Position numbers and translations under genes: made by a program. A stretch of 64,000 nt of DNA from Antedon mediterranea (lineage: Eukaryota > Echinodermata > Crinoidea > Comatulida > Antedonidae), in contig NC_092675.1 in assembly GCF_964355755.1 (NCBI RefSeq), positions 1,493,001 to 1,557,000 of the forward strand. The letters are read 5' to 3'. Shown in pieces: positions 35,277-48,396 of the stretch. The notes below the pieces were generated by a model. That model worked only from the letters and a program-made list of their open reading frames with translations. It searched no databases and was not told where the DNA came from. Each line of letters starts with the position of its first letter. Within the stretch, counting starts at the first letter, position 1.

Positions 35277-36699
35277 TATATGCACCTTTTTAATATCCGT
35301 TTGCTTTTGAGTAAATTAATTGTATGTTTGATGTCTGTTTATCATAGATTAAAATCACACCGGATTGAATCAACATTTCTATTTTTCATACTAGGTTGGT
35401 TTCTGCCAGTCATAAAAGTATAAATATTTTATAAAAAAAAGAGAATATACAATTGTGGCTAGTTTTGACAGAATTCAGTCTAATATAATTTTCTTATACC
35501 TTACACTTTTTGCACTTTTGGTTGACAGGTTTTTGCAGCATATTTGGCCCAATTGTTGTGTACATTTTTATTGGGTCATGTTTTGGTAAAAGTGTAGTCA
35601 TTTGTTTGATCTAGGTAGAGTTTGTTTGCTTGTTGCAATACCATTTATTTTTGGACATGACTGTTAAGAACAATTACCTGAAAAATGACCAACAGCAATC
35701 ATGATAGGGTTATTGGCAAAACGGGTGTCGGCCTAGGCTGTGCCTGCTGCCCCGATGTTTGCTAATAATTCTGTCATTCCACAATGCTGCAATAATTTCA
35801 AATCTCCATTTGATACCAATGTGATATCATGAATATTAAATAATGTCATGTGAAAATGTAATGTTTACGAAACAAATTTTGATGAAGTATAATTTTGTTA
35901 AAATCAATGCAATTAAATTCATTTTCCTGGAAGGTATTTTAAAATTCAAGATCCTGTCAGTTTAATCTAAATTACGCAACCATAGGTTTTTGTTTGTGTC
36001 TGTACAGCTTATTTTTTCAATTGTTCATGTAATGATAATTCTGGTCTAGCCATGTAGTTAAGTTAATTTTTAACGTTCGTAGATGGGGTCAGAGGTCGAT
36101 TTGCAAGCACCACATTTTAGTAGATTGTTGTATTTGATCAATTTTGTATTTTTCCTTACTTGACGCTGGCTTTTCCAGGATTTCAAGTGTACAAATTTTA
36201 ATTCATTGTATTTCTTATAAAACCTTTTTTTATAAAACATAAAATGAAATTTACATTGACGGTAACAGAATTAAAATCAGTCTGTAAGCCCATCAATTAT
36301 GTAGATTAAATGAATAAATTGGTGCTGAAGGTGTTAGAATGTGCAATTTAAGAAATGGTCCAAATAGAATCTTAAAGTGTAAAGCATTAGTGTCAAAATG
36401 CTATACACTTTCTGTCATTGTTTTATATGTCAAGAGCTCTACTTGAATGACGTATATGGTTTATTGTTCATTTGGTTTCATTAATTGTATCTAATTAGGA
36501 CTATATTTTATACTACATATAAGTGACATCTTAGAATTAAAAAGTTTGTGACATTCAGATTACCATGACATCTTCATTTGAAAGTGACATCTGTAGGTGC
36601 CATATGACCATGATATTTGCAATGGGCAATGACACTTATAGGTGAGGTCTTCAAATGTTGGGTGTTCTTCCTGGTGGCAGTGTTGGTGTCAACATCTTT

Positions 36700-36771
36700 A
36701 AGCCTGGTTTCCACTTGCACGCAACGATGTACTCGCAACGTGCTTTGCGTGCCAGTGGGAACAAAGCTTTA
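36700..36771. mobile_element. Short MITE family B, copy 1
   Basis: 72 bp with inverted ends AAGCCTGGTTTCCACT and AGTGGGAACAAAGCTTTA and inner GCAACG/CGTTGC-like complements. Related to 41618-41890, 62052-62202 and 63906-64000. Confidence 0.6.
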
Positions 36772-38598
36772 GATGAAAAGAGAATAATCGTTAAAATGTG
36801 CAATTAGTCTTACCTAGAAATAAACAAGTTTTAAATGTGAAGAATGTGATTGGCAATTGGGAGGTTTACTCCGTTTTAATGATTTGATTTAAATTCAATG
36901 AATGTTTATTTCTAGACGGACTACTACCTATTTTTATATGGAGGAGGGTATCTTGTGAATATTTGTGTAAAGGTCATGTCATAGTTCAATTCAACCATGA
37001 CATCATCATTGTTAAAATAACAAATTATAAGGTTAGATTGCTTAGTGTTGTTTTCATTCCAATTTTGTGACACCAAAGGTGTAAAGACAAGAATAATGTA
37101 GATTTCTGAATTGTACAAATCTAGGGTTCATCGCAAATAATTGACCTTTAACCTTTGACACTTGATACCAAAGATGCTGGAGTGAACAGCTTTTGAAGAA
37201 GACACTGTCATCATCTTTTGAAACAGTACTAAATTTGAACAACCCTGAAAATAAGTTTACATAAAAAAAATTACAAAAACATCAAGTCTTATAGAAAAAA
37301 TGAACATTTGACTGAGAATATATTTTCTAAAAAACATAAATATGATTTTGAAACATAAATTGCGGATCATAGATCTAAATCTTGTTAATGTTATATCTTT
37401 TGTTGGGCGTTTCCTTTTATTAGGCCCGCATCTTGCAATTGTAACATTTTTAGAATCAAAATTTTATAATGAATTTAACGAAATATCAGTGAATTATGTC
37501 ACTTCTCAGGTGGTATTGGTAAATGCAATTGTCACATCTATATTGATCTGTACATTCCTATATTTGAAATATTTCAACTCTTTGGTTGAGACTTAGAAAG
37601 TATTTTAGAACAAGTGTTAATTTTTTTAAATTTTCAATTGTAGTCCATTGTTTTTTTTTTAATAACTTTGAAGGCCGAGACAATTTCATAATGGAAATAT
37701 ATATTTGGTGAATGTATACATAAAAGTATGATTTCTTTTCGGTTTCCTGATAAGTATATAAACATTTAAGTCAAGTCAATTATCCATGCTGTTACACTAT
37801 TTTATATATTAACATGATGTATCTCATGTGATGGTAGGCAATCAGTGAACATTGGTTTTTTTTAACAATTATCTTTTTATAATCTCTTATACTTCATGGA
37901 TAATTATAAAATCTTATTATGTATGAATTATTCTAGGAAAAATGTATATTCTTCAATCACTGATAATTTTTTTTCCATTGGGTTTGTTTTAATAATAACA
38001 ATGTTTGCTTGCAGCCAACTTTCCAGAACAGATCTCTCTGAAAACCGGAAACTTTCCAAAACCCAATTGGGTTTTAAAGGTCCCAAATCTTATTTTTTTG
38101 TAGTATAAATAATTCTGAAGGGGTAGGGGGGATTGGTGATGTAAACAAATGTTCCATTGGAGGTAATGTAAAAATGCAATCTGCAAGCTAAATTTTTTTG
38201 TGGAGAGTTGGCTGTAGTCACATAATGATCACGTCTGTGACACAGGAAAACTTTTTTTTATATTAGCCATTTATCAGTAAAACAAATTTAAGAAATATTT
38301 CAACACAATGGTGTATAATTCATGGTCTTTAAAAAAAATTATGTTTTGAGCAGCTGAATGTTCACTCAATAATAAAACATAATCAATTGTATTCTGAATG
38401 TAAAATTATCAAAGCACATTTTATGTGGATATTTTAATAATTCGATGTGTAAATTTAAATCCCATTTTGATGCAATACAGAAAACCCAATAAGAAAAAAA
38501 TATATTTTCAATTGTAAATTTTTTTTTTTTATACAATACCTATTATGAAGGTCGACATTGTATTAAAATGTATACATTTGTTTTTAATTGTATTTTTA

Positions 38599-38804
38599 GC
38601 CAATTCTTGGTACGTTATCTATAATTTCTCCAGTATCATAGGCAAGCTCAGTGATACAATGTCACATATGTATCACATGTGACTCGTGTATCGTGTATCA
38701 TGTATAAGCCTACCTTAGCATAGTACATGCACCACATGTGATATATATGTGATACAAAATTTGCCTATGATATTTGCCTAGGTGGAGATACAGTCAAGAA
38801 TTGG
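38599..38804. mobile_element. MITE family D, copy 2
   Basis: Inverted ends GCCAATTCTTGG and CAAGAATTGGG, then TATCATAGGCAA and its complement TTGCCTATGATA. The centre carries several CACATGTGA-type palindromes. It shares the TATCATAGG and GGAGATACAG blocks with 25521-25760. Confidence 0.6.
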
Positions 38805-39209
38805 GATGTATTTTAGTTGTTTCAAATCTATTATTTTTGTTATATTAATATTATAAACACATCGTTCAATTTGATTACCAACAACATAATCATAATAATA
38901 TTCAGTAAGATCTTTTGTAGAAACATCATTTTGATAGATTGAAACTTTGGCGACGATAAAGATGTATTTGGACCATTTTTAAAAGCACCTACTACTGTAG
39001 TGAAAGGGATGTTTAAGTTGATGTACTTTTTTGTTTTAGTTTCAAGAATAAGGTTAGCTGCCATTAGGCTGCTTCTGTTGTGGTTAGCTGCTTCGGTCTC
39101 CTCATCCATTCTTTGTACATTAAACAAGGCAATTGTAACATGTTGAAAATAAAGATAATGTGAAAATAAACACTGATTATTTTGCTTTCCGTTTTGGAGG
39201 ATGATTGAG

Positions 39210-39560
39210 TAAAGCCCGGCGCACACTAAAGCTTTCGGCTGAGCCAATTGGCACGAGTAACACTTGGCTCACTAAAAAAATTTGTCGCAAACTGTGATCG
39301 CGTTCTATCGGACGCACACTAAACGCTTCAGTACGCGATTTTCTGATTGGATAATTACTTACTACACTATACGGCAAGCGCTGACATGTAAAAAATATGA
39401 ACATGTCATGCGAAGGGGAATTTTTTAGTGAACTATCTGCTCACGTTCGGCGCAGACTCAAATATTAAACACGATAGATATTTTCCTCAGCGTGGCCGAT
39501 TCCTAACACATTCCCCGGCGCACACTGTGAAAAGAAAGCTCTAGTGTGCACCGGGCTTAA
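39210..39560. mobile_element. MITE family C, 351 bp
   Basis: Ends TAAAGCCCGGCGCACACTA and TAGTGTGCACCGGGCTTAA are inverted repeats flanked by or including TA. The inside is CpG-containing (GATCGCGTTCTATCGGACGC) in contrast to its AT-rich surroundings. No transposase is encoded. Confidence 0.75.
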
Positions 39561-39598
39561 TCAATGACTGGAGTGATAGTGTGATGATCATGGTGACT

Positions 39599-39700
39599 AA
39601 AGCTCTGTCTACACTATCAAACTTTATGTGACAAAAAAATGTGATGTTCTCATATATGACATGATGATGTCATATCACTACCATATTTTGGCACATCTCT
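39599..39700. mobile_element. MITE family A, copy 10 (left half)
   Basis: Starts TAAAGCTCTGTCTACACTATC minus one base and continues to CACTACCATATTTTGGCACAT, where a 137-bp tandem duplication takes over. The right end is missing. Confidence 0.7.
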
Positions 39701-39702
39701 CG

Positions 39703-39973
39703 GAAGTTTTCTAGTTCTAGTTGTCCCATGACCTAGATGATCATAGAGGCGTACCAGATGAGATACAATAGTTGTACTTATTATGATACACAGGCATATG
39801 CCATATCTCCCAGTGGTGCCTATTGTATCTCCTCTCTCAGAAGTTTTCTAGTTTTAGTTGTCCCATGACCTAAATGATCATAGAGGCGTACCAGATGAGA
39901 TACAGTAGTTGCATTAGGATACACAGGCATATGCCATATCTCCCAGCAGTGCCTACTGTATCTCCTCTCTCAG
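39703..39973. repeat. 137-bp tandem duplication
   Basis: Two units start with GAAGTTTTCTAGTT at 39703 and 39840 and end with GTATCTCCTCTCTCAG. A few substitutions and a short deletion separate them. GTATCTCC and ATATCTCCCAG resemble family D MITE ends, so the unit may derive from one. Confidence 0.85.
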
Positions 39974-41452
39974 TTAAGTGTTAGGCACATTTAAATAGAA
40001 ACATTCTGACATTGTTATACTACACAAGAAAACGTTTATTATTACAATAAAATTAAAATACAATGTTGTAAAAAAAGCCTCTATAAAGAATACCAAAAAT
40101 AACTCAATAAGTCTTTGTATCTAAATTTCATTTAGTCTAATAAGTTTTATAAGCCATTATGCTCTATGTATGACATTCGCTTTAGAAAAACCAACCTTGA
40201 TAGTCTTTTTTGAAATATTATATTAATATAGTGCGTACTATTGCACGCCATGTGACCTACAATCATCCAATCAAATGACAGGAATTTATTTAGGTGTTAT
40301 ATAACAAACATTATTCTACACTCTGAGTGGAATGTTATTATTACTACTATACAATTTTAGAATATCAATTTACAATATAACAAAATGGCATCCTATGAAA
40401 TCGTTAATATTTAGTCACACTGTGCCTTGATTTAGAATTTTATAAAGATATAATAAATACATAATTGTTACTTTTAAATTCCAGACATTCACCATACTGT
40501 GATCAGTTGTGATTTAGTCAAGAAAGTTTACTCCCAGATAGCAATTATAGATAGCTATATTTTTAGAAAACATATCAGCCTCTCACCCAATCGGTGCCAG
40601 TGGAATGGTTGTGTATATAATAAAGAACACCCATGTTGATTGTGATCAAGGGGCAATTTGGTGTCGCAATTGCTACAACTGATCATAATATTACACACGT
40701 CTGAAAAGGCTTTCAACTTGTTATTTCCTACAATGTGAACTTGTTATTAATATGGGTCACTGTATATACACAGTTTCAGGTTTACTGCATGCATACACTC
40801 ATGATCAAGCATTTTATGTTATCTCTCATAACTATTTTCATTTATAAAACTTCAATCAATATGTTATAGAGCAAAATGGAAAATTCCCATTAATACAGAA
40901 TAATTTGCAATAGCATATGCTGAATATTATATACAATAAATAATGTTTAAAAAAATGAATGCAAACATTAATACTGTACAACGTATACAAGTGTAATATT
41001 TAACTATAAGTATAAACTGTGCTTTAGCTATAAATTATTGTACTTTCCATTATACAATCCATTCAATTAAAATGTGCCTTGTGCATTCATTTGCTTATAA
41101 TGAAACTAAATCAGTATACCTCTTACGTACACTAAATATAAAAAAGAAAGGAGAAAATACTAATACATATTTTATAGATAAATATAAAGCTCAATCTACT
41201 ATGGAATATTAATAATAATGAATAAAAATAACACTTTAATATTATAGCACAATACACAAATATAATAAACAGTGTATAAATTGAGGTATATTATTGTAGA
41301 AATGTGGTAAATGCTAAAGTGCTTAAAAGTGAAGCAAAAACATGTTGCTATCAAAAAGATAAATAGTTGTATGACAAGAAACACGGCTAAAGAATAACCA
41401 ACATATATATGTATTTACATTTTTATACACTTCTTTTTATAGGTAAACAAGT

Positions 41453-42280
41453 AAGGAAACAAAGTTAAGTTAGGAAACAAAGTTAAGCAAGGAAACAAAG
41501 TTAAGTTATAAAAACAAAGTTAAGTTAGGAAACAAAGTTAAGCAAGGAAACAAAGTTAAGTTATAAAAACAAAGTTAAGTTAGGAAATGAAGTTAAGTTA
41601 TTAAAAAAAACTTAAGTTAAGCCTGGTTTCCATTAAAATCGCTACAGAGTTTCCATTAAAATCGCTACACGCGCAGATGTCGCCGACGCAATCGGGAAGG
41701 CTCCCCGATTCATCGCAGTCAAATCGGCAAAGTTCAACCATGTTCAACTTTGCCGATTTTGTCGGCGATGAATCGTATACGCGTACCAAAGAATATTTAG
41801 CGCTCGCGTACTAGATCCCCGATAAATTCTAGCGTTTCCATAGAATCACTACGCTCTGTCATGTAGCGATTTTATGGAAACCAGGCTTTAGGAAACAAAG
41901 TTAAGTTAGGAAACAAAGTTAAGTAAGGAAACAAAGTTAAGTTAGGAAACAAAGTTAAGCAAGGGAAAAAAGTTATGCAAGGAAACAAAGTTAAGTTAGG
42001 AAACAAAGTTAAGCAAGGGAACAAAGTTAAGTTAAGAAACAAAGTTAAGCAAGGGAACAAAGTTAAGTTAAGAAACAAAGTTAAGCAAGGAACAAAGTTA
42101 TGCAAGGAAACAAAGTTAAGCAAGGAACAAAGTTAAGTTAAGAAACAAAGTTAAGCAAGGGAACAAAGTTATGCAAGGAAACAAAGTTAAGTTAGGAAAC
42201 AAAGTTAAGCAAGGGAACAAAGTTAAGCAAGGAAACAAAGTTAAGTTAAGAAACAAAGTTAAGCAAGGGAACAAAGTATA
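41453..42280. repeat. 18-bp minisatellite split by a MITE
   Basis: Units of AGGAAACAAAGTTAAGTT or AGGAAACAAAGTTAAGCA with 16-17-bp variants fill 41453-41612 and 41891-42280. The gap is the MITE at 41618-41890, so the array predates that insertion. Because the usual unit is a multiple of three, its complement stays open for 83 codons of a six-residue motif; it is not a gene. Confidence 0.93.
41618..41890. mobile_element. MITE family B, long copy inside the minisatellite
   Basis: Inverted ends TTAAGCCTGGTTTCCATTA and ATGGAAACCAGGCTTTA, then AAAATCGCTACA and TGTAGCGATTTT. The centre carries a second inverted pair, CGCCGACG/CGTCGGCG-like, with AAATCGGCAAAGTTCAAC and its complement. TA flanks fit a Tc1/mariner-type integration. 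About 273 bp. Confidence 0.82.
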
Positions 42281-43277
42281 GAAATGCATTTAAAACTAAA
42301 AATAAAATAAATATTAATGTTGGAAGAAATTGATATTGCACCTTAGCAATAAAAGATTCAAATGTACTAATTAAACTAATTAAAATTCATCACTTTTATT
42401 ATTATTTAATTCAGGTTATCCTCAGTTTATTCGGGTAAACAAATTATCAATTCAAACATTTATATGATCGGCTTCAAAGATATCTTTTTAGTTGAATTTT
42501 TAAATCAATTAATGTAGGTTTCTGCAATTTAATCTTTTACTCAAATGGACAACATTAAAGACTTTTTTGTCTATTACTAAAAATATATATTTTTTTTTAT
42601 ATTTTAATTGATAAAAATGATTTTTTTTTTTCTTTACCCTGTATGTTGGGATGCAGTTGAATAGTAGGTATTATATTATAATACCTACTTTTTTGTTAAA
42701 GTTCCAAAAGTTTTGTTTTTTCTATTTCAATATATTTTTTTTATATAATTTCAAGGTGAATAGGAAAAACAACATTTCCTAATTATTGTTTATTTGCTTT
42801 GGTAAAATTATTAGTGCACCACTTTAAACTGATTTATTAAATGTTTAGAAAAAGTAAATTATTCAATTCACCAACTAGTTTTGGGCCTCTTAAATCTTTA
42901 TGTTGCCGTTTTCAATACAGTATAAAAATTTGAGGTTTGATTATATATTCATCAAATTTATTTATCATTATTTTATTAAAATTAAAGTTTAAATATTTGT
43001 TCAGATGGAATATAATATGCTTGGAAATGTTTATACTTTTAAAATTATTTTTATTTTTGTTCATATTTTCACAAATTTTCATAGTCGATGGCCCATTAGA
43101 TTCGGGTTCCTGAATTTTAAACACTATGAAAATTAGAGAATTTATAAATGACCTATAAAAACTTATGAACAATGTAAATACTTGTTGAAATGGAATATAT
43201 GTTTGGAAAGTTGCCTGCGGTACACAATCTTCAAATTGATTCAGAGGACACCCTAATTTTAAGGGGACACGCAAATC

Positions 43278-46200
43278 TTACGGATATCGCGATACCCCAG
43301 CATCACCAGAGGGGTCAGTGTCATCGTCGTAGGAACCGGTTCCACGTGCGCTCTTGGCTGGCTTTTCCTCAACTGCTGTCACATCATGGAACTCTTCTTT
43401 ATTCTTTTCGGCTTTTGGTTTGGGATCTCGACCCTTTAATGTCCGTGCGATATACATCACGCCCAGAATATCGATCATAATAGCTGTTGTCAAAATAAAA
43501 TAGCAATATCTTATATCATTTACACTATACTATATAAAATGTTTACACTTTTTCAAAATAAAAAAGATATTGCAAAACTTAATAAATTCTTTAAATAAAG
43601 ATAACCTACTTTCTACTGTACTAATAATAATTGGTAACAAACATATAGTATTGTAGGTCTTATCTTTCAAGTTTTTAGTTTTATCATTAATCATCTATTT
43701 ACAGAATGCAAGAATAAAATAATATAGATTTCAAGAATCCAAATGAAGTGATATACATATGGACTGAAGAATGTTTGTTAATTTTAAAAAGGTAGAAAAT
43801 TAAATATTAAGAGTACTAAACAGAATACCAAATCAGTGTCAGAAATTAGCCCCAGATGCCCGATAGTTAGGGCAAGGTTGATTAGATATTGCATAATAGA
43901 ATAGTAATAATTTGCAGCTATATTTTAATTTATGAAAATATTGCCTGTAAAAGTACAGTACAATATTTACTAAATTTTTTATTATCAAGTTCAACTTTTA
44001 AATAGACAATATATTTTACTTTTATTTTTCATTCCAATATGCTCAGTCTACACTATCAAACTTTATGTGACAAAAAATGTGATGGGCCCATATATAGACA
44101 TGATGATGTCATATCACTACCATATTTGGATATATCACTACTACTATATTTGGGCACATCACACTTTGTTTTTATCAAACTAGTTTGATAGTGTAGAGTT
44201 TAAGATATATGTACACATAAACAAATTGACATACCTATTATTTGAACAGAACAGCAAGAGTATTCCATTTTGTAGCAGGTCAGATTAAAATTGTAGGGAA
44301 ACAAACCCATCACCAATAAAATGTAGAAAGAAGCCATGCAATGAAATATGAAAGAGAGAAGAAAAAATAACATGCATTATGAAAATGATGAAAGTTAAAT
44401 GCAGTGGCTACTATGCACCATTATAAACAGATTGATTAATGAACATTTGTCAGATATTTTAAAGATTAAAGCTCTGTCTAAACTATCAAACTTTATGTGA
44501 CAAAAAAGTGTGATGTGCCCATATATGGACATGATGATGTCACATATCACTACCATATTTAAGCATATCATTACCATATTTGTGCACATCACACTTTTTT
44601 TTTCAAACTAGTTTGATAGTACAGACAGAGCTGTTGGTATTTTGTATCACAATACCAACCATGCAGTGTTTTTATAGCCAATGCATAAATTAAATGTAAA
44701 AAAACATTTTTTCACTCAAGAAAAAATCTATAAGAAAATCATTTTCTTGTGTAGTAATCAGTAAAAAAGTTGCTTAAGGAGATTGCTATTAAATTAGAAA
44801 GTATTACTGTCAGTCACGATTTATAAAATAATTTAAGCACAAGCAAGATGATCAAAATTCAATCTGTTTTTTAACTTTTATAATAAAAAATAATCAAACT
44901 ATTTTCAAGTATTATTTTTTTTTTTTAATGCTTGTTTCTGTTGCTACAGGAAATGGTTTAAAAATAACCAGGAGTAGTTTAGTTGAAAACATTATGTGAA
45001 ACAAAACTAAACTAATTAACATTCTGTACAGCAAGTACAGTACTGATAGATCAAGCTTTTTAACATGGAATTACAATTTTTATTTAAATAAAAATAAATA
45101 ATATTTCATTATTAATACATTTTAATTACTGTATATTGCAGTCAATAATTTCTTTTAATTACAAATGCATACCGTAGGCATATACTGTATATAATTAATA
45201 ATAATTAATTATTATAATAGTATTTTTTTCTATCACTAAAAAATATAAAAACATGATCATGTAAAAGATTTTTGTTTTTAAATAAGTACTATAAAAATGA
45301 ATAAAAATATAAAAAAGTGGCATTTATTAAAACTGCATTATTAGATAATGATTGTTGTACATCAAATAGTGAAACTAGTTGAATAACAATAGGATATTGA
45401 TTACCATTGTTGAAAATTGTAAGCAGATGGTTTGTTATTTAAACTTTGATATAACTGCATCGAATAAGCAAATTAGAACATACAGGATTTGTATACAGAT
45501 TTCTAGTATTTAGATTCACAAGATTTACTGTGTTTAAGAGAGAGCTTTTTATTTCATTCAAATATATATAGACTAACTCACTCTTTGTGAATAAAAATGC
45601 TACCTTAGCAGCCATCCAATAAAATACTATTTGAATGACTGACTACCTACAGTATAGGGTGCATACTGTACACTACCTCAGCCCATCATAATGGGACCAG
45701 GTCAGGCATGGTTATTTTAGGAAGCATACTGTATTTAAAATGTACTGAATGTGATAGGCTTGTATGTTAAACTATCTCAGTCCCACAATAAAGCCTCCAC
45801 ACCCCTTCCCACCGGCCAACAGATCAGGCTTAGGATATTCTATGAGCCTAGGCATTTTTTACTTAATTGGCACTCGCTCATAACTAAACAATAATCCTTG
45901 GTTTAAATTAGCATATATGATAATACAGAATCTTCTTTGTTAATTTTAATTAATAAATTTCGTATAAATTAGTCGGACAATATGAAATATTTTGTAAACA
46001 AATTGTAACATAGAAATATCAATTACTAAAAAACTATTAAATAAAAAAACTTTATATTGAAGTAAGAAAGTGCAGATTAAGAAAAGAGAAAAAAATTAAT
46101 TTAAAAATGTCTAGATTTTTTGTGGAAGAAATATTAGGAAAAATGCAGGTCAAATGTTTTCAAGTGATTGGTATTCCTCTCGTTGTGATTCTATTTCCTT

Positions 46201-48216
46201 CACTGTGCTTTCGTACAGTGTGTGAACGCTGTACAAGATTCCCAGGGATAAAACTAAAGATCCTTTTGAAGCAAAACAAAGCAAAATAATATATCAAATT
46301 AGGTTTGCTATAGGGAGGAAGTTTTTCAAAAAATTCGTAAAACTTAAAGAAAAAAATAAAATGTAAAAAATTATTGTTTTAATTGTAGATTGCATTTATT
46401 TTATTGTATTACTTACAGTCAGAAGTTTACTTGTTTTTACAATCAATTATGACACAAAAATAATATATTTTTTTACAAAACATCAAATTACAAAATGTGT
46501 ACAGTAATTAAAAGACATAGTAAAAAAATTAATTTCAATAATATAATTATATTTAAAAGAGATATTATCTAAAAACTGATTTGATACAGAAATGCCATGT
46601 CTAATACTGTTGAATGCATTATTATTATTATTACTAAATTTCCATTTCATTTTTTAATAATTGTATCTAAGGAATTCATCTTTACAAATTAAAATCAAAA
46701 TCTTACCACAAATGTAATTAGTTCCAGGATGTATCCATATAACAATAGAGAGAACAATGTACAGGCCGCCACGCTTCCAATTATCAAACCATCGCAAACA
46801 AGCCCAGAACTTTCCACAACAATTGTTTATGCTAGAAAACAAATTTGAAAACATTTATCATTTTATCTTAAAGAGGGAATCCCAGATTAATTTTTTTATT
46901 TATTTCAACAATATTTTATGAGGGTGGTCCATTAGGGACAAGATAAGTAAAACCACTGCTTTCCACTGGGCCTTGAATCATAACAAGATAAAAGCACACA
47001 GTATTTGGCGTAAAATTGATAGTGCAAAGTTGTTTTGCATTTCCTTTCATGTATTATACATATGTATTGTTGGGACCCTCATGAGACAAACATTTGCTTC
47101 TTCTAGTGAGGGCCCTAGCTATCATTGTTATAACTGAAAAAATGTGTATGAATAAATGAATAACAAATTATTGAGATCATCTCAGATATATCTGCTTGAT
47201 AGATTGATATAAATTACAACCATAACAATTTTTATTCCGATAAAAGGCAATATTGTGGCTGCCATGGGTTCATAGAGGACCTTATCCAAATTTCCTCAAT
47301 TGAGGATTGTGCAGTTAAATGAAAAAAACAAAGACATTTTCCATAAATCTCAAATATTTACAGATAGGCTGTTTTCTGGATCTTCCCAAGCAATTCGATT
47401 AAAGTCTTTATAACCTTTGACCTTCAAAAAACTTACTTGCAACATTTATCTAAACATGACCCAATGAGAAAGGCTCCTTCTAATAGAGTTAAAACAACAG
47501 CTACAAATCTGTGTAAATGAGAACAGAAGTTGCAATAAACACAAATGAATTGTATCATTAACATCAATTTCAATAATTTCAAATGCGTTTAAAAGAATCA
47601 GATGTTTTCCAAGAAAAAAAATAAACAAATTAAGCAACTGTAGGATTCATTCAAGTTAGAAATATTAAATAAAGTGTTCTTTAATATTTAATAATACCAG
47701 TATGATTAGAGGCCTAACAGTAATATATAAATAATAATTTACAAGCGATAGGTAGTGAGTGTATTTTATAAAATATAGGCTAATTATTATTAATATTAAC
47801 CTAAAAAAAACAAAAAAATTATACTTCACTTACACCAAATATGCTCCTACCCATGGTTTCACACTTGTACAAAGATCAATACCAATAGCCCATGTCACTA
47901 AAATAAAATGGTTTAAATATATATAAATAGTCTATAAATATAGGCTAGGCCTACTGACAGAGATGAACACCAATGTTGCTTGCTAAGGCACCGCTAAAAG
48001 TGGATCTATAATGCCTGGCAAGACTGACGCTGACTAGCCTAGCTTACCTGCCTGCCTGGTGGGCGTGTATCACAATGTAAATAATGGGTTTAATCATTGT
48101 TTATGTTTGTTTTTTATCATTGTTATCTTACCTACTGCAGTCAATATTCCCCATGCACGTATGATTAAAGTGTAATGCTCCCAAATCCAAATGCAAAAAG
48201 CATTATTACAAGCCAT
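43278..48216 (-). CDS. TMEM72: TMEM72-like four-helix membrane protein
   Basis: Membrane protein of unknown biochemical function. Five exons: 48132-48216, 47834-47897, 47437-47508, 46707-46831, 43278-43483, all phase-matched, giving 183 aa and TAA. Predicted helices: about residues 13-32 (LIIRAWGILTAVVTWAIGI), 42-62 (AYLVFVAVVLTLLEGAFLIG), 87-102 (LYIVLSIVIWIHP) and 112-124 (IMIDILGVMYIA). It shares with human TMEM72 the W-x-x-E start, the GI-TA-V...IG helix, the VxxxEGAF helix, the following cysteine cluster (CLDKCC) and the HP after helix 3. The tail is short and charged (KGRDPKPKAEKNKEE), whereas the vertebrate protein has a far longer cytoplasmic tail. Helix 4 is reached by direct joining of exons 4 and 5 across a 3.2-kb intron; a missed small exon cannot be excluded. 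Confidence 0.8.
44039..44198. mobile_element. MITE family A, copy 11
   Basis: Left ATGCTCAGTCTACACTATC and right AACTAGTTTGATAGTGTAGA; central GGCCCATATATAGACATG. In the large TMEM72-like intron. Confidence 0.72.
44235..44337 (-). other. Possible alternative first exon of the TMEM72-like gene
   Basis: On the minus strand an ATG at 44337 opens 34 codons (starting MASFYILLVMGLF, hydrophobic) and ends at a GTATGT donor in the phase that joins exon 5 (43483). There is no upstream AG acceptor near it, so it could only be a first exon, not an internal one. Without transcript evidence it may be chance. Confidence 0.2.
44467..44632. mobile_element. MITE family A, copy 12
   Basis: TAAAGCTCTGTCTAAACTATC minus one base at the left and AGTTTGATAGTACAGACAGA at the right. 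The CATATTTAAGCATATCATTAC block is a partial internal duplication. 270 bp from copy 11 in the same intron. Confidence 0.75.
47040..47165 (+). repeat. LINE-like 3' end
   Basis: GTTGGGACCCTCATGAGACA and GTGAGGGCCCTAGC form the small hairpin typical of CR1/L2-like 3' UTRs, followed by GTATGAATAAATGAATAA. A comparable hairpin (GAGGCTCCAC, GTGAGGGGCCTC) occurs at 51775-51830. Confidence 0.35.
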
Positions 48217-48384
48217 GTTTCCGGCGTTATCTAGGCCTCTGGTAGCTTATCTCATGAAATATTTTACCCCGCCTCGATTGCGCCATCTAGCTTCTCGCTC
48301 GACTCTCTCCAGTCGCCGTGTGTACGTATCCGTATTTTAACGGAATTGGCTATTTACACGATAATAATATACTGTACACTGAAT
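48217..48384 (-). promoter_or_regulatory. Remaining promoter region of the TMEM72-like gene
   Basis: 168 bp separate the start codon from the foldback element. The stretch is CpG-richer (CCCCGCCTCGATTGCGCC near 48280) and includes GCGCCATCTAGC, a YY1-like site. The transposon must either contribute to the promoter or leave only this fragment. Confidence 0.35.
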
Positions 48385-48396
48385 GGGATCCAGTCA

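Larger units (their letters stand above)
33772..43277. other. CNOT6 3' UTR and intergenic region
   Basis: No further gene is recognised across 9.5 kb. The first part must hold the CNOT6 3' UTR; its end is not determinable by eye because many AATAAA and ATTAAA strings occur. The rest holds MITEs of several families, a 137-bp tandem duplication and an interrupted minisatellite. The latter contains a low-complexity open frame on the minus strand (41872-42123) that is only the translated repeat. Confidence 0.6.

Noticed and set aside
37342-37596. 84-codon hydrophobic open frame downstream of CNOT6
   Set aside because: Leu/Ile/Val bias is explained by AT-rich DNA; no promoter, splice sites or family resemblance.
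41872-42123. Open frame of a repeated six-residue motif on the minus strand
   Set aside because: It is the translation of an 18-bp minisatellite and has no start, splice or conservation support.
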